Shown here: positions 16,770 through 25,603 of the stretch, piece by piece
Position numbering within the stretch: position 1 is the stretch's first letter
How the letters are laid out: the number at the start of each line of letters is the position of its first letter
Origin: Bacillota bacterium
Lineage (GTDB): Bacteria > Bacillota > Clostridia > Lachnospirales > Lachnospiraceae
DNA length: 34,201 bases
Direction: 5' to 3'
Assembly: GCA_023420935.1 (NCBI GenBank)
Contig: JAEZUR010000142.1
Coordinates: forward strand, 1 to 34,201
Translations under genes and position numbers: made by a program
Notes under the pieces: model-generated
What the model was told of the DNA's origin: nothing
What the model saw: the letters and a program-made list of their open reading frames with translations, nothing else
Database searches by the model: none

Positions 16770-17645
16770 CTATGCTTCTGCTTTTTCTTTAAAAATACGA
16801 TTTAATACTACAGTTGCAAGTAGACAAATTATAATAAATATAACGCTGATTGCATTTCCATAACCATATTTAAAAGAATTAAATGCTTGTTTGTATAAAT
16901 AGTTAGCTAAAAACTGTGTTTCATTACCTGGTCCACCATTTGTTAATAAGTAAACGGTCTCCATTTGTTTTAATGCAGATATAATTGCCAAGGTTACATT
17001 AACCTGAATAACCGGTTTCATTAATGGTAATGTAATCTTTAAGAAACTAGTTTTTCCGTTAGCACCATCAATGGCTGCTGCTTCATAAAGGACTGGATCT
17101 ATATTTTTGATACCAGTATAATAGATTAACATACCCCATCCAAATCCATGCCAAATCAATACGACTAATACAGACCAGATAGCATTCCCAGAACCTAACC
17201 AATTTACTTCTGTGTTATTACCAAAGATTTTTAATATATTATTCAACAATCCAAAACTTGGATTATAGATAAATTTCCATAAGTACGCAATAATTGCAAC
17301 TGAAATAACATTTGGAATAAAGTAGATACAACGGAAAATACCTTCTGATTTTCCTTGTAATTTATCTAAAATTGCTGCTGTCATAATTGCCAATGGATGC
17401 TGAATTACTATAAAGCCAACAGCTAACAACAAGGAGTTTCTAAGTGACATCCAAAATGCAGTATCTTGAAATAAGTTTTTATAGTTTTCGATTCCAATAA
17501 ATGTTGCTTTTCCCATACCGGAAAAGTCTGTTAATCCATAATAGAAGCATAAAAGGATTGGTGCTAAAATTGCAAATAAAAATGTTAATAAACCAGGAGC
17601 AACTAAACTAAGTATAATCCATTTATTGCTGTATAGTTTTTTCAT
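16770..17645 (-). CDS. CUT1 sugar ABC transporter permease (MalF-like)
   Basis: Integral membrane permease of 291 aa beginning MKKLYSNKWIILSLVAP, with about six spans and the EAA loop YEAAAIDGANGKTSFLKI followed by TLPL. I start at the ATG at 17645, which has AAGGAG 8 nt upstream; a longer frame to 17711 would run into the intercistronic hairpin and gives an unlikely charged leader. It sits between the binding lipoprotein gene (134 nt upstream, with a hairpin) and the MalG-like permease (14 nt downstream). Together they import an oligosaccharide, likely a hemicellulose-derived one given the hydrolases downstream. Confidence 0.93.
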   Translation of the reverse strand: MKKLYSNKWIILSLVAPGLLTFLFAILAPILLCFYYGLTDFSGMGKATFIGIENYKNLFQDTAFWMSLRNSLLLAVGFIVIQHPLAIMTAAILDKLQGKSEGIFRCIYFIPNVISVAIIAYLWKFIYNPSFGLLNNILKIFGNNTEVNWLGSGNAIWSVLVVLIWHGFGWGMLIYYTGIKNIDPVLYEAAAIDGANGKTSFLKITLPLMKPVIQVNVTLAIISALKQMETVYLLTNGGPGNETQFLANYLYKQAFNSFKYGYGNAISVIFIIICLLATVVLNRIFKEKAEA

Positions 17646-17681
17646 GGGTGTTCTCCTTTCCCGATCATCATTTCTTAAATT

Positions 17682-17719
17682 TGGCTGTCTTAAAATGTTT
17701 TTCAATTTCAAGACAGCCA
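17682..17719 (-). terminator. Intercistronic hairpin after the binding-protein gene
   Basis: A perfect 10-bp stem (17682-17691 with 17710-17719, TGGCTGTCTT/AAGACAGCCA) with an 18-nt AT-rich loop lies between the lipoprotein stop and the permease start. There is no U-run after it, so partial termination or mRNA stabilisation is more likely than full termination. It mirrors the hairpin at 177-204 after the other binding-protein gene. Confidence 0.7.
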
Positions 17720-17779
17720 GTTATTGTTGTGCAAACATCTATGTATCACATTATCCCATTGTGTTTGCTCATATAAGTT

Positions 17780-19135
17780 TTATTTAGTCGCTTCGCCTAA
17801 TTCTTTCGTAAATTCTTCTGGAGTTTTACTTCCAATTGCAAGTTGCTGTGATAAATCTTCACTAGCAGTTTTAAATGCGGAATTTCCACGGTCATTTAAA
17901 GTTACACCTGTAATACTAGTTGAACCAGTTACAATATCAGTAAATGCTTTCTGAGGTGCAGTTTCTTTACCTGTTAAATACTGAGAATAATCCTGTGCTG
18001 ACATACAAACACCATTTTCCCATGCAAGTTTAGACCAATTATCTGGTTTGAACATGTAGTTTAATAATTTAACAGCTTCGTCTTTTACTTTAGAATTTGC
18101 AGTTACAGCATAACCACCACCATTCCAAGCAGCGATATCAGTTGTTTTACCTTTTCCACCTTCTGGAACTGGCATTGTAAATACACCGATATTATCACGT
18201 ACTTCTGGAACTACATCTTGATTGGTTGCCATAGACATTTCCCAGCTGCCCATGTAGAACATAGCTGCCTGACCATTGGCAAAAAGATTTAGAGCTGTAC
18301 CATAATCTGTTGTTTCAAAACCACTCTGGAATAATCCAGCGTTTACAGCATCCTGTAATAACTGAGCAGCTTTTAAGTAGGAAGGATCAGAAAAATCACC
18401 ATTTGCAACGGAAGTCGCAATTTTTTCCTGAGTATTTCCATCTAATTTAGCTACTAAGTCATGTACATAGATTGATAAAGGCCACTTATCACCACCATCC
18501 ATACTTACTGGGATTAAGTTTGCTCCTTTAATCTTATCTGCTAAACCTAATAATTCTTCATAAGTTGCAGGAACACTCCAGCCATTTGCTTCAAATAATG
18601 CTTTGTTATAGTAAAACGCCATAACATCTGTATTTCTTGGAAGCCCATAAAGTTTTCCGTCTTTACTAAATCCATCTAAAGCTCCTGCGATAAATCCATA
18701 ATCTGCATAATCAGCATTGTTTAATTCTGCAAGAAGACCTGCATCAATAACTTCATTTAAGAATGATGGTTGACCCCATGCATTTACTAAATCTGGCATG
18801 TCGCTACCTGCTGCATAAGCTTTGAATTTTGTCTTATACGCTTCATCATCTAATGCTTCTACTTCGATTGTTACATTTGGATTTTCTTTCATGTAATTGT
18901 CAAATAAAGTTTGTTCAATTAGACCTTGTCCGGTCTTTCTGTCAGTTTGATTAGAAAATACTTTGATTGTGACTGCTTCCCCAGCTGCCTGACCACCATC
19001 GTCTGTACTTTTAGTTTCTTCTGTTGCTTTGGCATCACCTGTGTTGCTAGAATTGTTTGCCTTGTTTCCTCCACAAGCGGTAAGAGATACTACCATAGTT
19101 AATGCAAGTACTACAGATAATAATTTCTTTTTCAT
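17780..19135 (-). CDS. CUT1 sugar-binding lipoprotein
   Basis: Extracellular solute-binding protein of 451 aa (family 1, MalE/MsmE type). The signal MKKKLLSVVLALTMVVSLTA ends at lipobox Cys21 and is followed by a Gly/Asn/Ser/Thr-rich linker (22-50). The mature domain shows typical features: TDRKTGQGLIEQ, YGLPRNTDVMAFYYNK (a classic family-1 stretch) and AAMFYMGSWEM. I start at 19135 because AAGGAG lies 8 nt upstream; an in-frame start at 19180 has poor support. It heads the importer operon with the two permeases. A 22-bp palindrome lies about 105 nt upstream. The ligand is probably an oligosaccharide processed by GH30/GH42/GH43. Confidence 0.93.
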   Translation of the reverse strand: MKKKLLSVVLALTMVVSLTACGGNKANNSSNTGDAKATEETKSTDDGGQAAGEAVTIKVFSNQTDRKTGQGLIEQTLFDNYMKENPNVTIEVEALDDEAYKTKFKAYAAGSDMPDLVNAWGQPSFLNEVIDAGLLAELNNADYADYGFIAGALDGFSKDGKLYGLPRNTDVMAFYYNKALFEANGWSVPATYEELLGLADKIKGANLIPVSMDGGDKWPLSIYVHDLVAKLDGNTQEKIATSVANGDFSDPSYLKAAQLLQDAVNAGLFQSGFETTDYGTALNLFANGQAAMFYMGSWEMSMATNQDVVPEVRDNIGVFTMPVPEGGKGKTTDIAAWNGGGYAVTANSKVKDEAVKLLNYMFKPDNWSKLAWENGVCMSAQDYSQYLTGKETAPQKAFTDIVTGSTSITGVTLNDRGNSAFKTASEDLSQQLAIGSKTPEEFTKELGEATK

Positions 19136-19197
19136 ATACCATTCTCCTTTTTTCTTTTTTTCCATCAGTTTTTTATGCATTTCTCTGATGTATTTTG

Positions 19198-19203
19198 ATT
19201 ATA
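19198..19203 (-). promoter_or_regulatory. -10 box of the oligosaccharide importer operon
   Basis: A perfect TATAAT on the minus strand, 63 nt upstream of the start codon. The -35 region at 17-nt spacing reads TGTTAT, a poor match that overlaps a tandem TCTGTTA repeat. A weak -35 suggests that an activator, such as the YesN regulator at 12836, is needed. Confidence 0.45.
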
Positions 19204-19238
19204 TCATTGATTTTTTATGCATAACAGATAACAGATTT

Positions 19239-19260
19239 TAAAAATAGTGCACTATTTTTA
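19239..19260. promoter_or_regulatory. 22-bp perfect palindrome, operator candidate
   Basis: TAAAAATAGTGCACTATTTTTA is fully self-complementary and has no loop, so it is more likely a protein-binding site than an RNA hairpin. It lies just upstream of the -35 region of the importer promoter, the usual place for an activator dimer. Confidence 0.6.
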
Positions 19261-19402
19261 GATAGGATTGTATTTTATACACCAAAAATCCGTATACCAT
19301 TATCTTATTTTGTTTATTTCGTATAAAACAAATCGAATCACACGATATACATAATAGACAAACTATATTATATGCAAAACATCATATCTTATGATTTGTT
19401 AT

Positions 19403-19422
19403 AAAAAAAAGAGCTCTTGCTC
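19403..19422 (-). terminator. Weak intrinsic terminator of the PocR chemoreceptor gene
   Basis: On the minus strand GAGC-AAGA-GCTC (19422-19411) is followed by eight U (19410-19403), 48 nt after the stop codon at 19470. The stem is short, so efficiency is uncertain. Confidence 0.55.
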
Positions 19423-19469
19423 CATAGATGACCATTACTCATCAATTTTGCAAAACCCCTTTTTCTTAA

Positions 19470-20516
19470 TTAATCTCTATTTGCTATTTCGTTTAATTCA
19501 TGAGTTAATCCCAATAATTCTTCAACACTTGCAGTCGTTTCTTGAATAGCAGCTGATTGTTGTTCTGTATTAGACTTGGTAGAATCGGATATCTCCATTG
19601 TCTTTTGAACAGAATCCTGAATCTCTTCTGTTAATTTTACAATTTTTAATGCTGTTTCTTTAGAATTCTGGGAAAGATTTCTAATCTCCGTTGCCACAAC
19701 ACTAAATCCTCTTCCAGCGTCCCCTGCTCTGGCTGCTTCTATTGCAGCATTTAACCCAAGCATTTTGGTTTGATCTGCAATGCTCCTTATGGAATCTAAG
19801 ATTACATTTATTTGTGAGGAAATATTCTTTACATTAGCTATTTCATAGCTTAAGGTTTCTTGATTGTTCATAACGGTGACGGATGAAGCAGCTAATTCTT
19901 CCATGGTAGCTGATATTTGTGAAAAACTATCTACTAGGTCGTTACTCATACTTTTGATTGCGTATTTTTGATACCCAATCTGAGATAATGAGTTGGCAAC
20001 TATAAAAAGAACTTCCGCAGCTGCTTTTATATTCTTTTCTGTTGTAATTTTCACTTTATTTACAGCATCCACATATTTGTCTTCATTTACACCTATCTCA
20101 TTAGCAGTTTTCCGAAATCCATGCTCTTCCGGTTTGTCAGTTAATATTTGACCACCTAGTATTGTCCCGATTTGCGTTCCATTCACCATGATAGGGGCAG
20201 CGAAATCAATGAGACCAGCATGACATTTATATATGTATGGACGTCCTGTTCTTGCTGCTTCTTCTCCACCTAGCTTATGTGATTGTGCACATCTGTCATC
20301 ACCTGTTTTGGTAGAATGAGTATAATCCATACAAAAACTCGTATAAGAACTTGGCTTGGTAACAGGGTCTCCGTTCATATCAACAGTTACACTTGCAATG
20401 TCCATACTTTCAGCAAAATTGTCTTGAAATCTCTGTAATAACTCAAGATCTAATACGTCTCTCAGCTGAATACCGGATGAATTGCTTTTATTATTGTTGA
20501 TTGCAGTGTTGTTCAT
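19470..20516 (-). CDS. Soluble chemoreceptor with PocR sensor domain
   Basis: A 348-aa methyl-accepting-type receptor with no membrane span. Residues about 17-180 form a PocR-type ligand domain, with cysteines C62, C76 and C98 placed as in that family (FCMDY, DRCAQSH, YKCHAGL). The rest is a short signalling coiled coil with receptor tip ADQTKMLGLNAAIEAARAGD (249-268). It would act in the cytoplasm, feeding intracellular ligand state into the CheA/CheW array. PocR domains were first named in the propanediol regulator and bind small molecules; the Cys cluster may hold a metal or react with redox signals, which is inference. A GGAGG site precedes the ATG. It is separate (146 nt) from uvsE upstream. 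Confidence 0.88.
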   Translation of the reverse strand: MNNTAINNNKSNSSGIQLRDVLDLELLQRFQDNFAESMDIASVTVDMNGDPVTKPSSYTSFCMDYTHSTKTGDDRCAQSHKLGGEEAARTGRPYIYKCHAGLIDFAAPIMVNGTQIGTILGGQILTDKPEEHGFRKTANEIGVNEDKYVDAVNKVKITTEKNIKAAAEVLFIVANSLSQIGYQKYAIKSMSNDLVDSFSQISATMEELAASSVTVMNNQETLSYEIANVKNISSQINVILDSIRSIADQTKMLGLNAAIEAARAGDAGRGFSVVATEIRNLSQNSKETALKIVKLTEEIQDSVQKTMEISDSTKSNTEQQSAAIQETTASVEELLGLTHELNEIANRD

Positions 20517-20662
20517 AAATTACCTCCGTATGTTTAAATTTACCAGTTCAGACCTGTTATCTAATTGATATTTATATATTATCACATACTAATCCGATAT
20601 TCAATGTATTTTATTGTATATTATGCACACTATACTTTTCTTCACATTAATTTATTTGGTAA

Positions 20663-21937
20663 TTATATCCATACATAAAAAGAATTAAGCAGATACTCAC
20701 GTTCATATTTTACCGCTAGTTTTCCTAACATGTTCTTAATCGACTGGATAGATATCTGACCTTGTTGATACTGATCTAGCTTTTTCATAAAGCTTCTTCT
20801 TTCCTGTTCAGTCGCAACATCTTTATAATATCCCCATACATGAGATGCTGCATTTACTGCACCACCTACCATAACTTCTTGCTCTAGGGCATGCTCTAGC
20901 ATACGATAAAAGATGATTGGAAGATCTTGTTGTAATTCTTTTTTACCATATTCTTCTTTGAATAGTCTGCGTATGGATAGATAATCATTATGACTATGTT
21001 CAAGAACATTGTATTTATAACGACTCCATTCCACTTCCAAATCCTTAAGTTGTGTTCCTTCTCTCACACAGTTTATACATTTAATGGCGGATAGGTTTTT
21101 ATCTTTTACTTCTAACATGATATCAATGTTTTTTTGATCCAGTTTTTCATAAAAGTCTAAAAACTCCATAATTCTTATTGTTTCTGAGTGAGATCCAGGT
21201 TTTTTCTTATTGTCTTGTTGTGAATAATGTATCTTTTGGCAACCATCTGTTTCATTCCATGTTTTGTTACATTCCATAATCCACTGAACTTCACTAACAG
21301 CAGAATCATAGGGATTGACTATGTTATGAAGATTATCAAACACTATCGGAGCATTTATGATTCGTGAAATATCTAATAAATCTCCAATATGATATGACTT
21401 GTCATCATTTTCTAATACAAGTCTTTTTTTCACGGAATCATCTAATCGATTATAGTTACGGATAAATCGTTCCTTTGCACTGGTTTTATCACCATAGATT
21501 CCACCAATGTGGAGAATAATTTTATGGTTCTGTCCTACCCCGAGGCAATCTAGTACTTTTGTATGATAATTCAGATCTAGTATTGCATTTTCAACCACTT
21601 CTGTCTTTGGTGAATTCAATACGGTATACTGACCAGGATGCATGGAAACCCTAAGATTACCATCTTTAATCTTTCTGCCGATTCGTTCAAACTGAGACTG
21701 GAACATTTCCCACCAAACCAATTCATTCACTTTACTTGATCCAAAAGAAATCAGGTCCGAGCTGATTCGAAAAAGAGTAATCCCATTTTTGATATTGTAA
21801 TCAATCATGTGCTCAAGGGAAGATAAATTATGGAGGATTACCTCCGTAAGTTTATCATTGCTAACATTTTTTAGCATACAGCTTTTCATATCTGTATTCC
21901 AAACTCCAATTGTTTTGCAAGCATATCCTATACTCAT
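20663..21937 (-). CDS. uvsE: UV-damage endonuclease UvsE fused to a DUF1722/YbgA-like domain
   Basis: DNA repair enzyme of about 424 aa. The N-terminal 290 residues are a UvdE/UvsE TIM barrel with its metal ligands visible: SMHPGQYTVLNSP, ILHIGGIYGDK, LVLENDD, FDNLHNIVNP, HYSQQ, GSHSE and MLEVKDK. UvsE nicks DNA 5' of UV photoproducts. The last 120 residues are not part of normal UvsE (about 300-320 aa); they resemble the DUF1722/YbgA domain: KYNVLEHSHNDY, then AVNAASHVWGYYKD, ERRSF and YQQGQISI. The start at 21937 is chosen because GGAGG lies 5 nt upstream. It begins 16 nt after the transglutaminase gene, so it is the last gene of that operon. Confidence 0.88.
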   Translation of the reverse strand: MSIGYACKTIGVWNTDMKSCMLKNVSNDKLTEVILHNLSSLEHMIDYNIKNGITLFRISSDLISFGSSKVNELVWWEMFQSQFERIGRKIKDGNLRVSMHPGQYTVLNSPKTEVVENAILDLNYHTKVLDCLGVGQNHKIILHIGGIYGDKTSAKERFIRNYNRLDDSVKKRLVLENDDKSYHIGDLLDISRIINAPIVFDNLHNIVNPYDSAVSEVQWIMECNKTWNETDGCQKIHYSQQDNKKKPGSHSETIRIMEFLDFYEKLDQKNIDIMLEVKDKNLSAIKCINCVREGTQLKDLEVEWSRYKYNVLEHSHNDYLSIRRLFKEEYGKKELQQDLPIIFYRMLEHALEQEVMVGGAVNAASHVWGYYKDVATEQERRSFMKKLDQYQQGQISIQSIKNMLGKLAVKYEREYLLNSFYVWI

Positions 21938-21953
21938 GGTATCCTCCATTCGT

Positions 21954-24362
21954 TTAAATTACATGAACTAGGGAATTGATTTTAAATTGAATCATTTTTA
22001 TCCAACCTAGTTTTTTTCTTAAATAAAAATTTAATTGAACATGATAGTTTTCCATCATTTTTAACTCTTGTTCTAGTACTGGCTTATTACCATAACGTAT
22101 TCCTTCATAGATGGTGACAATATTTTGAAAGGAACCTGCTCCTAACTCATACACATCGCCTAGCCTTTTTATAAAATCTGATAATGTTTCTGTTTCCATT
22201 ATGGAATATCCATCAATTTTTATGCACTCTAGCATATCCTCGATTAAATATTTTATCTTTTCCTCTCTTGTTGCATTACGATATTTTCTTCGTTTATTAT
22301 AGCCAAATAATAAGATAACACAGAGTAGTAATGCACTTATTACCACTACAATAGTGACACATAACCGTAGAATATACAATGCATTTTGCTTTTTTTCTTG
22401 TTTTATATTAAATTCCATTTGACTCATATCACCTGACGGTCCAAATGTTGGGGTAGGTGTTGGCGCTGGCATTGTAAGTGCGATTTTGTTATTCACTTTC
22501 CTCCAAGTTCCACTACCTTTTTGCTGCATCTTTGGTGTTGGTTCAAATGGCACCCAACCAAATCCTTCAATATATGCTTCTACCCATGCATGAGAATCTT
22601 TACTATTTACATAAAAGTCTTTCCCTTTTTTCGTTTTATAGTCCAGAACAAAACCCTCAACATAACGAGTTGGAATCCCAACACATCTGGCCAAAATAGC
22701 CATAGAAGATGCAAAGTATGTACAATACCCTTTCTTCTGCTCAAATAGAAAATAATCTACAAAATCTTCTCCCTCTTTGGTTTTCGTTGGAGTTTTCGTA
22801 TAAATAAATTCTGAAAAATAAGCTTCAATTGCCTTTAGTTTATCATAATCATTATCATAACCGCTTGTTATTTGTTCTGCAAGCTCATATACTCGGCGAG
22901 GAACTTGTTTGGGAATCTTGGTATAATATTGTGATATAATCTGAGATCGTTCCTGTAACAAATAAGGTAATTTCTCATTTAAAATATCTGCATCAAAATA
23001 AGATAGTCCTGAGACTTCCTTTAAATATTTAACACAATCTTCTCGGGAAAATGCTTGGTTAGTATTATATTTACTTCCTAAACCATCTTCTTTACTTATG
23101 TTTCTAAGATAATTCTTTATTGTTATATTATCATAGTTTATCTCATTATAATTAAGCTGATAGGTAAAACCCTTCTTTAAAAGTCTTGAGCTTACGATAG
23201 CAGAGCTTTCCTTGTTATACGATATCTTTTTGGATTGGATATTCAAATCATTCATCTTGTTTGGATGAAATATAGTCTTCGTCCTTATCTTTTGATAGGT
23301 GATGACCAAATTCATTGGATGCATGATTAATTCATTCTCCGTTGGCATAACCCGTTTTTGATACAATCCATATAGCATTTCATAAAAATCTACAGATGCT
23401 TCCTGATCCGTTAGAAAATCAATCTTAGAACGTTTCCATCCTACGGAAGTATATTCGTCGCTTATATTTCCAACGAGATAAGTTCTAGCATAGGATCCAG
23501 AAGATGGCTCTACTGTTAAGACAGTTTTGTTCGAATCACTGACTGTCCCTCCTAAGGTATCATTGTCATCAGAGTAGCCAACTACACTGACTGAATATTC
23601 ACCGGAAAATCCATTGCCTAGGGTAGATACATAAAATGATATATCATCAACTGTATTTGATACGGTAGAGATTACCGTCTTCACGCTTTTCCATTGAATT
23701 GGCTCTTCGTCCGAAGGAAGTCCTACTGCCAATACCCCAACAATAAAACATAATGGAAGCATATAGAAATTGACTGCCCGATTTATCTGGCGTTCCTTTT
23801 TATTGTATCTTTTATTACATAGTTCAATTCCCATTTGAGCTATAAATATTAGTAGAATTGCTATTGTTGCTTTGTTTACCTTAATCTCCAATACCATTCC
23901 ATAGATAAGCACCATAAGAAAAATAGTTAAAACAGTATACCATAAAATAATATTCTTATTGATAAGATAACTCAGTATTGCCACAAGAGCAACAAAAAGA
24001 AACAGTATGGCAAACGCATACGCGATCTGATAATCCTTGTTCGTATGTTTATAAACTTCATACCATTTTTTTAAATTATTCACATAGCCTAACAGATTTA
24101 CTTTGTTCCAAACCAATAACGAAATACTAATAACTCCTGCTAAAAGAACAATAGCATATGTAATGATATTTTTTTTATTAAAATCCATAAGCCACAACAA
24201 AATATATATCATACAGGCACTGAGTATAATAACAATCCAAGGAATCTTAAGTGAACTTCTTATACTAAAATCCAATGCCACTGCTACCGTCATACCAATT
24301 ACATGTATCGCGTTTTGTAATATCATTAAACGGTTATTGGACTCATTCATTCCAATACACAT
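21954..24362 (-). CDS. Membrane transglutaminase-like protein (TgpA type)
   Basis: An 802-aa membrane protein. About six spans lie in residues 18-215; then an extracellular region with a transglutaminase-like core, Cys547 (KKGYCTYFASSMAILAR), His591 (DSHAWVEAYI) and an acidic residue E607 (WVPFEPTP); then a Pro/Thr linker (AMPAPTPTPT), a further span (about 665-690) and a cytoplasmic DUF4129-like tail. Proteins of this type occur with MoxR and DUF58 genes, as here; the actual reaction (protease or transamidase) is mostly unknown. It starts 21 nt after the DUF58 stop codon. I keep the ATG at 24362 because GGGGAAGG precedes it directly; an ATG four codons later is the alternative. Confidence 0.88.
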   Translation of the reverse strand: MCIGMNESNNRLMILQNAIHVIGMTVAVALDFSIRSSLKIPWIVIILSACMIYILLWLMDFNKKNIITYAIVLLAGVISISLLVWNKVNLLGYVNNLKKWYEVYKHTNKDYQIAYAFAILFLFVALVAILSYLINKNIILWYTVLTIFLMVLIYGMVLEIKVNKATIAILLIFIAQMGIELCNKRYNKKERQINRAVNFYMLPLCFIVGVLAVGLPSDEEPIQWKSVKTVISTVSNTVDDISFYVSTLGNGFSGEYSVSVVGYSDDNDTLGGTVSDSNKTVLTVEPSSGSYARTYLVGNISDEYTSVGWKRSKIDFLTDQEASVDFYEMLYGLYQKRVMPTENELIMHPMNLVITYQKIRTKTIFHPNKMNDLNIQSKKISYNKESSAIVSSRLLKKGFTYQLNYNEINYDNITIKNYLRNISKEDGLGSKYNTNQAFSREDCVKYLKEVSGLSYFDADILNEKLPYLLQERSQIISQYYTKIPKQVPRRVYELAEQITSGYDNDYDKLKAIEAYFSEFIYTKTPTKTKEGEDFVDYFLFEQKKGYCTYFASSMAILARCVGIPTRYVEGFVLDYKTKKGKDFYVNSKDSHAWVEAYIEGFGWVPFEPTPKMQQKGSGTWRKVNNKIALTMPAPTPTPTFGPSGDMSQMEFNIKQEKKQNALYILRLCVTIVVVISALLLCVILLFGYNKRRKYRNATREEKIKYLIEDMLECIKIDGYSIMETETLSDFIKRLGDVYELGAGSFQNIVTIYEGIRYGNKPVLEQELKMMENYHVQLNFYLRKKLGWIKMIQFKINSLVHVI

Positions 24363-24383
24363 CCTTCCCCTTGTGATATAGCA

Positions 24384-25577
24384 TTACAACAAATCAGCAA
24401 TCTCATCATTATGATTCATAATTGTAATGGTTGCACCGGCATCCATTATAAGCCTCAAAAGATGCTCTGTATCTTCCTTGTAATGTTCAGAAACATATAA
24501 AACACTACATTCATTCCCATTATTCATAAGTTTTAAAACTGTTTTATAGAGCTCTTCTGAGATAACATGAGTGATTATGACATACTGATACAAACTTGCT
24601 GTCTGGATCACCTGTCCTGTATTTATTGCATAATCAACTATATCTTCCACTGTCTTATCCGCTGCAAAACGCATATCTACACACTGGCGATATAAAATAT
24701 CAAAATCCATTTGATTTTGAATACTATGTTTTTTTACTCCACCTTGTTCAAAATATAAATCACATGGAATATTTTTTCTCTTACAATAATCAGCTATGGC
24801 CAAACTACTTTCAATCATCTTATCTTCCACTATAATCTTAGTAAGTTCATCTTCATTTAATTGAGATAAATCCATAAACACAGTTACTCCCGTTTTAGGA
24901 ATACTCGTATATTTTCTTGTCAGTAACTCCTGCTTTTTAGCAGATGCTTTCCAATGAATACGTTTTTTGTTATCACCACTAATATATTTTCTAACTTCAA
25001 GATCTGGTTCCTCCTCTTCCTCTTTGAAACGCTTGATTCTTCCTTTGGAATCATAATTAGGCGACAAAATGGTCAGATTCTGCAAAGCCACTACTCTCGG
25101 TAGGACAGTAACTTTCATTTTTGAGAAAACTGGATATGTCACCGTGAAAAGATACAAAAAATCTCTTATCGTAACTGTTTGTGCCCCAACATAATAGTCA
25201 CCTCGGTAATTACAACAGATTAATGTTTCCATAGACTGCTTTTCACCAGGCAGCAAACTGTACTCCTTTTCTATCTCAGAGCCTAATATTTTTGATTTAT
25301 CATGATAGAAGTTAACCTTAATATTTTCATAAGAGATGTAATCTTCATTGGATAACTGAAAGATATATTCCGTTGCTTCACCTTTGATAACGGTTCGTTT
25401 TCCTATGGTTTGATATAGTTTAAATCTAGCATAGACATAAAGAGTATATAAAAATGCAACCGCAGGTATTGCTAATGCCATATAAAATAATGCATAGGAA
25501 ATATTACCACCATAAAAGCTGGCAAGAATTCCTGTAGTAATAATTAATAGTATTAAAAATAAACGATTGAATGTCAT
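24384..25577 (-). CDS. DUF58 membrane protein
   Basis: A 397-aa protein with two N-terminal spans (about 8-24 and 29-48), a beta-rich middle and a C-terminal DUF58 region with its signature VRKYISGDNKKRIHWKASAK, followed by a von Willebrand A-like fold (VTVFMDLSQLNEDE). DUF58 proteins are encoded beside MoxR ATPases and may be remodelled by them. The ATG at 25577 has AAAGGAG 4 nt upstream; a GTG five codons earlier overlaps that site. It follows the moxR gene by 26 nt. Confidence 0.9.
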   Translation of the reverse strand: MTFNRLFLILLIITTGILASFYGGNISYALFYMALAIPAVAFLYTLYVYARFKLYQTIGKRTVIKGEATEYIFQLSNEDYISYENIKVNFYHDKSKILGSEIEKEYSLLPGEKQSMETLICCNYRGDYYVGAQTVTIRDFLYLFTVTYPVFSKMKVTVLPRVVALQNLTILSPNYDSKGRIKRFKEEEEEPDLEVRKYISGDNKKRIHWKASAKKQELLTRKYTSIPKTGVTVFMDLSQLNEDELTKIIVEDKMIESSLAIADYCKRKNIPCDLYFEQGGVKKHSIQNQMDFDILYRQCVDMRFAADKTVEDIVDYAINTGQVIQTASLYQYVIITHVISEELYKTVLKLMNNGNECSVLYVSEHYKEDTEHLLRLIMDAGATITIMNHNDEIADLL

Positions 25578-25603
25578 ATGTCTCCTTTGCACGAATGCTA
25601 TTT

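Noticed and set aside
20554..20564. CTGTTATCT shared with the importer promoter repeat at 19221-19235
   Set aside because: A 9-mer in AT-rich DNA, in the other orientation and different context, is not enough to call a shared operator.
20590..20610. CCGATAT resembling a sigma-D (flagellar) -10 element near the PocR chemoreceptor
   Set aside because: It lies on the plus strand, opposite to the chemoreceptor gene, and lacks the TAAA -35.
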